DNA of 24,586 nt. Source: a virus. The stretch spans positions 1 to 24,586 of the IMG/VR virus record IMGVR_UViG_3300022929_000196, one strand, 5' to 3'. This document shows, one piece after another, positions 22,679-24,586 of the stretch; position 1 is the first letter of the stretch, and every line of letters starts with the position of its first letter. The position numbers and the translations under genes were made by a program. The notes beneath the pieces are model-generated. The model did not search any database. It was given only the letters and a program-made list of their open reading frames with translations, and had not been told where the DNA came from.

Positions 22679-24586
22679 TTGCACTAAATCCTTGTTCACC
22701 CGGCACAGGAGCCTGTCCTACACCTATATTGCCACCGCCTGCACCAGAGGTATCCATTGCATCCGCACCCGCTGGTGCGCCTTCCTGCGGTCCTGCAGGG
22801 GCTTGGAAGCCTTTCATAATCTCTGCTTGCAGTGCAGCTTCGTCCATATTGTTGGTTACTTTGTCGGGGTCTAAGTCCATAGACTTTGCAATCTCACGGA
22901 TTACATACTGGAACTTAGCAAAAGGTGCAAGTGCTGGGCTGCTTGCAATCTGCAAGAATTGCATCAACCGCTGGCTACGTACTTCATTAGCCATTAGGCT
23001 TTCAGTACCACGAGCCTTAACTTCTAAGTCGCCTTTGATTTCTGGATCAAAGTCAAACTGCATGTTAAAACGAAACAGCCCTTCACCTAACGGACGAAGA
23101 AGATAGTCGTCTACGTTTTTAATAACAGTTTTTGTGCCGCCTTGCGCAGCACCCATAAGCATAGAGATACCACTAGCTGTACGGCCTACACCGCTAATAC
23201 CAGTCTGTCCATGCGCAAATGATGGGAAGCCTGTGCTTTCATCCGCTAGCACACGAGCCTTGTCAAATAGCATCATATTCTCTTGTGACACGTTTGGAAA
23301 TTTAGTGCCAAAGATAGCTTGACCCGGTGCGCCACCTTGTCTGCGAAAAATTTTGCCGGGATACAAAGACAAGTCCTGACCCGGTACTAGATTGGTTTCG
23401 TCTACTTCTACAATTAGATTGCCAGACAATACGGCGTTATCAACAGCCATACGCATAAAGCCATTCATTAGTGTCTGCGTATCATCCATGTTTTCAGCAA
23501 TACCTACACCAAAGAATGAGTAGGGGTTCAACTCGTATGGCGCAGCACAGTATGGAATTTTAGCTGGCTTGAATGGGTTAAGAACCATACGCAGCAATCT
23601 ACCGTTACATATCCAGACGTTAGCCTGCAGTTCGTCAAACTCTTTAAGTTCTTTTGGAATGTCGATGCCTTGCTCTTCTAGCAATGTAGTATCGACCATG
23701 CCCCAGTATTCAAGCACTTCAAACCGATCTACACCATGATCTGGTGCATAGTCGGACAGGTCATCTTCCCAGTATTTCTTTTCGTAGTTCTCACCCATTT
23801 GGATGACTTCATCAATAACGCCACCTCTAAAGTAAGGTCTACGCTTTAAATTACGTAATTGTGTACGGGACATTTTGTGACGCTCAATTACATATTGGGC
23901 TTCGTCCATGTTATTGGCATCTGGGTCTGCATAAAAGTTCCATACAGATACGTGATTTACCTGTGGGATTGTTTTAAATAACGGATCATAGTTCCCGTCT
24001 TCATCCCAATTAGGATATTCTTTGTCTACTGCAAACGGACCTTTCATTACGCCCGTGCCAAACAAGGCCATCTCAAATGCTGCACTACGTAAATGCTTAG
24101 TTGCCCCTGACTCTTCAAGTTGGTCGTGTATTTTCTTTTGCATCTTTTTAGCAGCAATCATAGCTGGGCTAAATGAAATTGCTGTAGGTGTTTTGCCCGG
24201 ACCTTCTCTCAGTTTATCCTGAATAGGCTCCAGTTTATTCTGCATAACACCTAGTTTTTCCTGTAGTGTCTTAGCAGTAGCACCCGGTGGTAAGTCTTCA
24301 CCATCACCAGCAAAACCATAAGGGCTAACATTTGGATCAGACTGTAACTGCTCTGGTTCTTGTGGATCAAAGCTAACGTCTGCGACTACACCTTCTGGTA
24401 ATTCAGTAGGCTCAATAGAAAGAGGAAAACGCTGGTTAGCAAATAGCACATCAACGATTTGCCCATAAGCTGCCAGCGTTTTAGTTTTTGTGACTTTAAT
24501 AAAGACACGAGATTTTTCTGCTTCGGTAAATTGAACATCAGGACCATACAAACCGCGATAATTGCGGTAGGCACGAAGCCAGCGTT
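22596..24586 (-). CDS. Portal protein (5' end outside the window)
   Basis: The portal is the dodecameric ring at one capsid vertex for DNA entry and exit. The frame is open to the window edge: upstream of the apparent TTG at 24551 it reads RWLRAYRNYRG, the usual near-N-terminal motif of these portals, so the true start lies outside. Visible parts include EAEKSRVFIKVTKTKTLAAY, FGTGVMKGPFAVDKEYPNW, VWNFYADPDANNMDEAQYVI and GGVIDEVIQMGENYEKKYW. LNPYSFFGVGIAENMDDTQTLMNG, split here as LNPYSFFGVGIAENMDD and TQTLMNG, continues into GISGVGRTASGISMLMGAA. The C-terminal 60 residues are Gly/Gln/Pro-rich and probably disordered. The family matches portals of marine short-tailed phages and is broadly P22-like in layout. 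The terminase genes should lie just upstream. Confidence 0.9.
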   Translation of the reverse strand, partial: RWLRAYRNYRGLYGPDVQFTEAEKSRVFIKVTKTKTLAAYGQIVDVLFANQRFPLSIEPTELPEGVVADVSFDPQEPEQLQSDPNVSPYGFAGDGEDLPPGATAKTLQEKLGVMQNKLEPIQDKLREGPGKTPTAISFSPAMIAAKKMQKKIHDQLEESGATKHLRSAAFEMALFGTGVMKGPFAVDKEYPNWDEDGNYDPLFKTIPQVNHVSVWNFYADPDANNMDEAQYVIERHKMSRTQLRNLKRRPYFRGGVIDEVIQMGENYEKKYWEDDLSDYAPDHGVDRFEVLEYWGMVDTTLLEEQGIDIPKELKEFDELQANVWICNGRLLRMVLNPFKPAKIPYCAAPYELNPYSFFGVGIAENMDDTQTLMNGFMRMAVDNAVLSGNLIVEVDETNLVPGQDLSLYPGKIFRRQGGAPGQAIFGTKFPNVSQENMMLFDKARVLADESTGFPSFAHGQTGISGVGRTASGISMLMGAAQGGTKTVIKNVDDYLLRPLGEGLFRFNMQFDFDPEIKGDLEVKARGTESLMANEVRSQRLMQFLQIASSPALAPFAKFQYVIREIAKSMDLDPDKVTNNMDEAALQAEIMKGFQAPAGPQEGAPAGADAMDTSGAGGGNIGVGQAPVPGEQGFSANGQGQQPGTPQQAQAAGGQQPPMGPLQ

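Noticed and set aside
24386-24574. 62-residue minus-strand frame at the right edge
   Set aside because: It is a shadow of the portal; the portal frame itself runs to the window edge with the expected RWLRAYRNYRG sequence.
1-24586. Defence, toxin-antitoxin or other accessory island
   Set aside because: All supported genes fit virion assembly or virion-linked unknowns on one strand, and no nuclease, methylase, toxin or insertion-sequence motif was seen.

Overview
The window is a virion-morphogenesis region of a double-stranded DNA tailed phage. All 18 genes I can support lie on the minus strand, so the map reads from right (24586) to left (1). The gene order is portal, scaffold, HK97-fold coat, thin adaptor, nozzle-like tail protein, fibres and large internal or ejection-type proteins. 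This fits a short-tailed phage with a P22/SU10-like head-neck plan. Several families are ones I remember as recurrent in ocean phages (pelagiphage, cyanophage, roseophage and uncultured marine contigs): ELNILDG-type fibre repeats, a fibre with a peptidase S74 chaperone, the IPGMGMT/RPWQ small protein, and the GGVV...GG proteins. The host cannot be named from the sequence. Terminase, replication genes, integrase, tRNA genes and CRISPR are not visible in this window.

Layout by direction of transcription. Head block (24586-17391): portal (5' end cut by the window edge), a small ORF overlapping the portal 3' end, a 926-residue multidomain protein, scaffold, then the major capsid protein. The capsid gene has its own sigma70-like promoter (TTGACA, 16 nt, TATAAC), a 5' UTR hairpin and a rho-independent terminator, so it forms a separate transcription cassette. 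Neck and first fibre block (17323-11825): a 128-residue tail-associated protein, a 963-residue fibre ending in an S74 autoprocessing chaperone, an 80-residue protein, a 296-residue Ala/Gly/Ser/Thr repeat protein, a fibre-adaptor-like protein and a tail adaptor. Second block (11763-39): a second promoter nearly identical to the capsid promoter, then a nozzle-like protein, an ELNILDG-repeat fibre, a 210-residue tip-type protein, a one-helix membrane coiled-coil protein, a 659-residue Gln/Asn/Ala-rich hendecad-repeat protein, two small conserved proteins, and 444- and 1124-residue putative internal virion proteins. It ends at a bidirectional terminator at the left edge.

Gene spacing is very tight. 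Four junctions are TAATG stop/start overlaps, and several ribosome binding sites lie inside the preceding gene, so translation is probably coupled. The plus-strand ORFs are all antisense shadows. I found no defence system or cargo island. The observations most worth following are the paired promoters, the insulated capsid cassette, the strict 11/22-residue repeat array in the 659-residue protein, the 926-residue fusion-like protein, the GGVV...GG peptide motif shared between two virion-region proteins, and a cysteine ladder in the S74 fibre.
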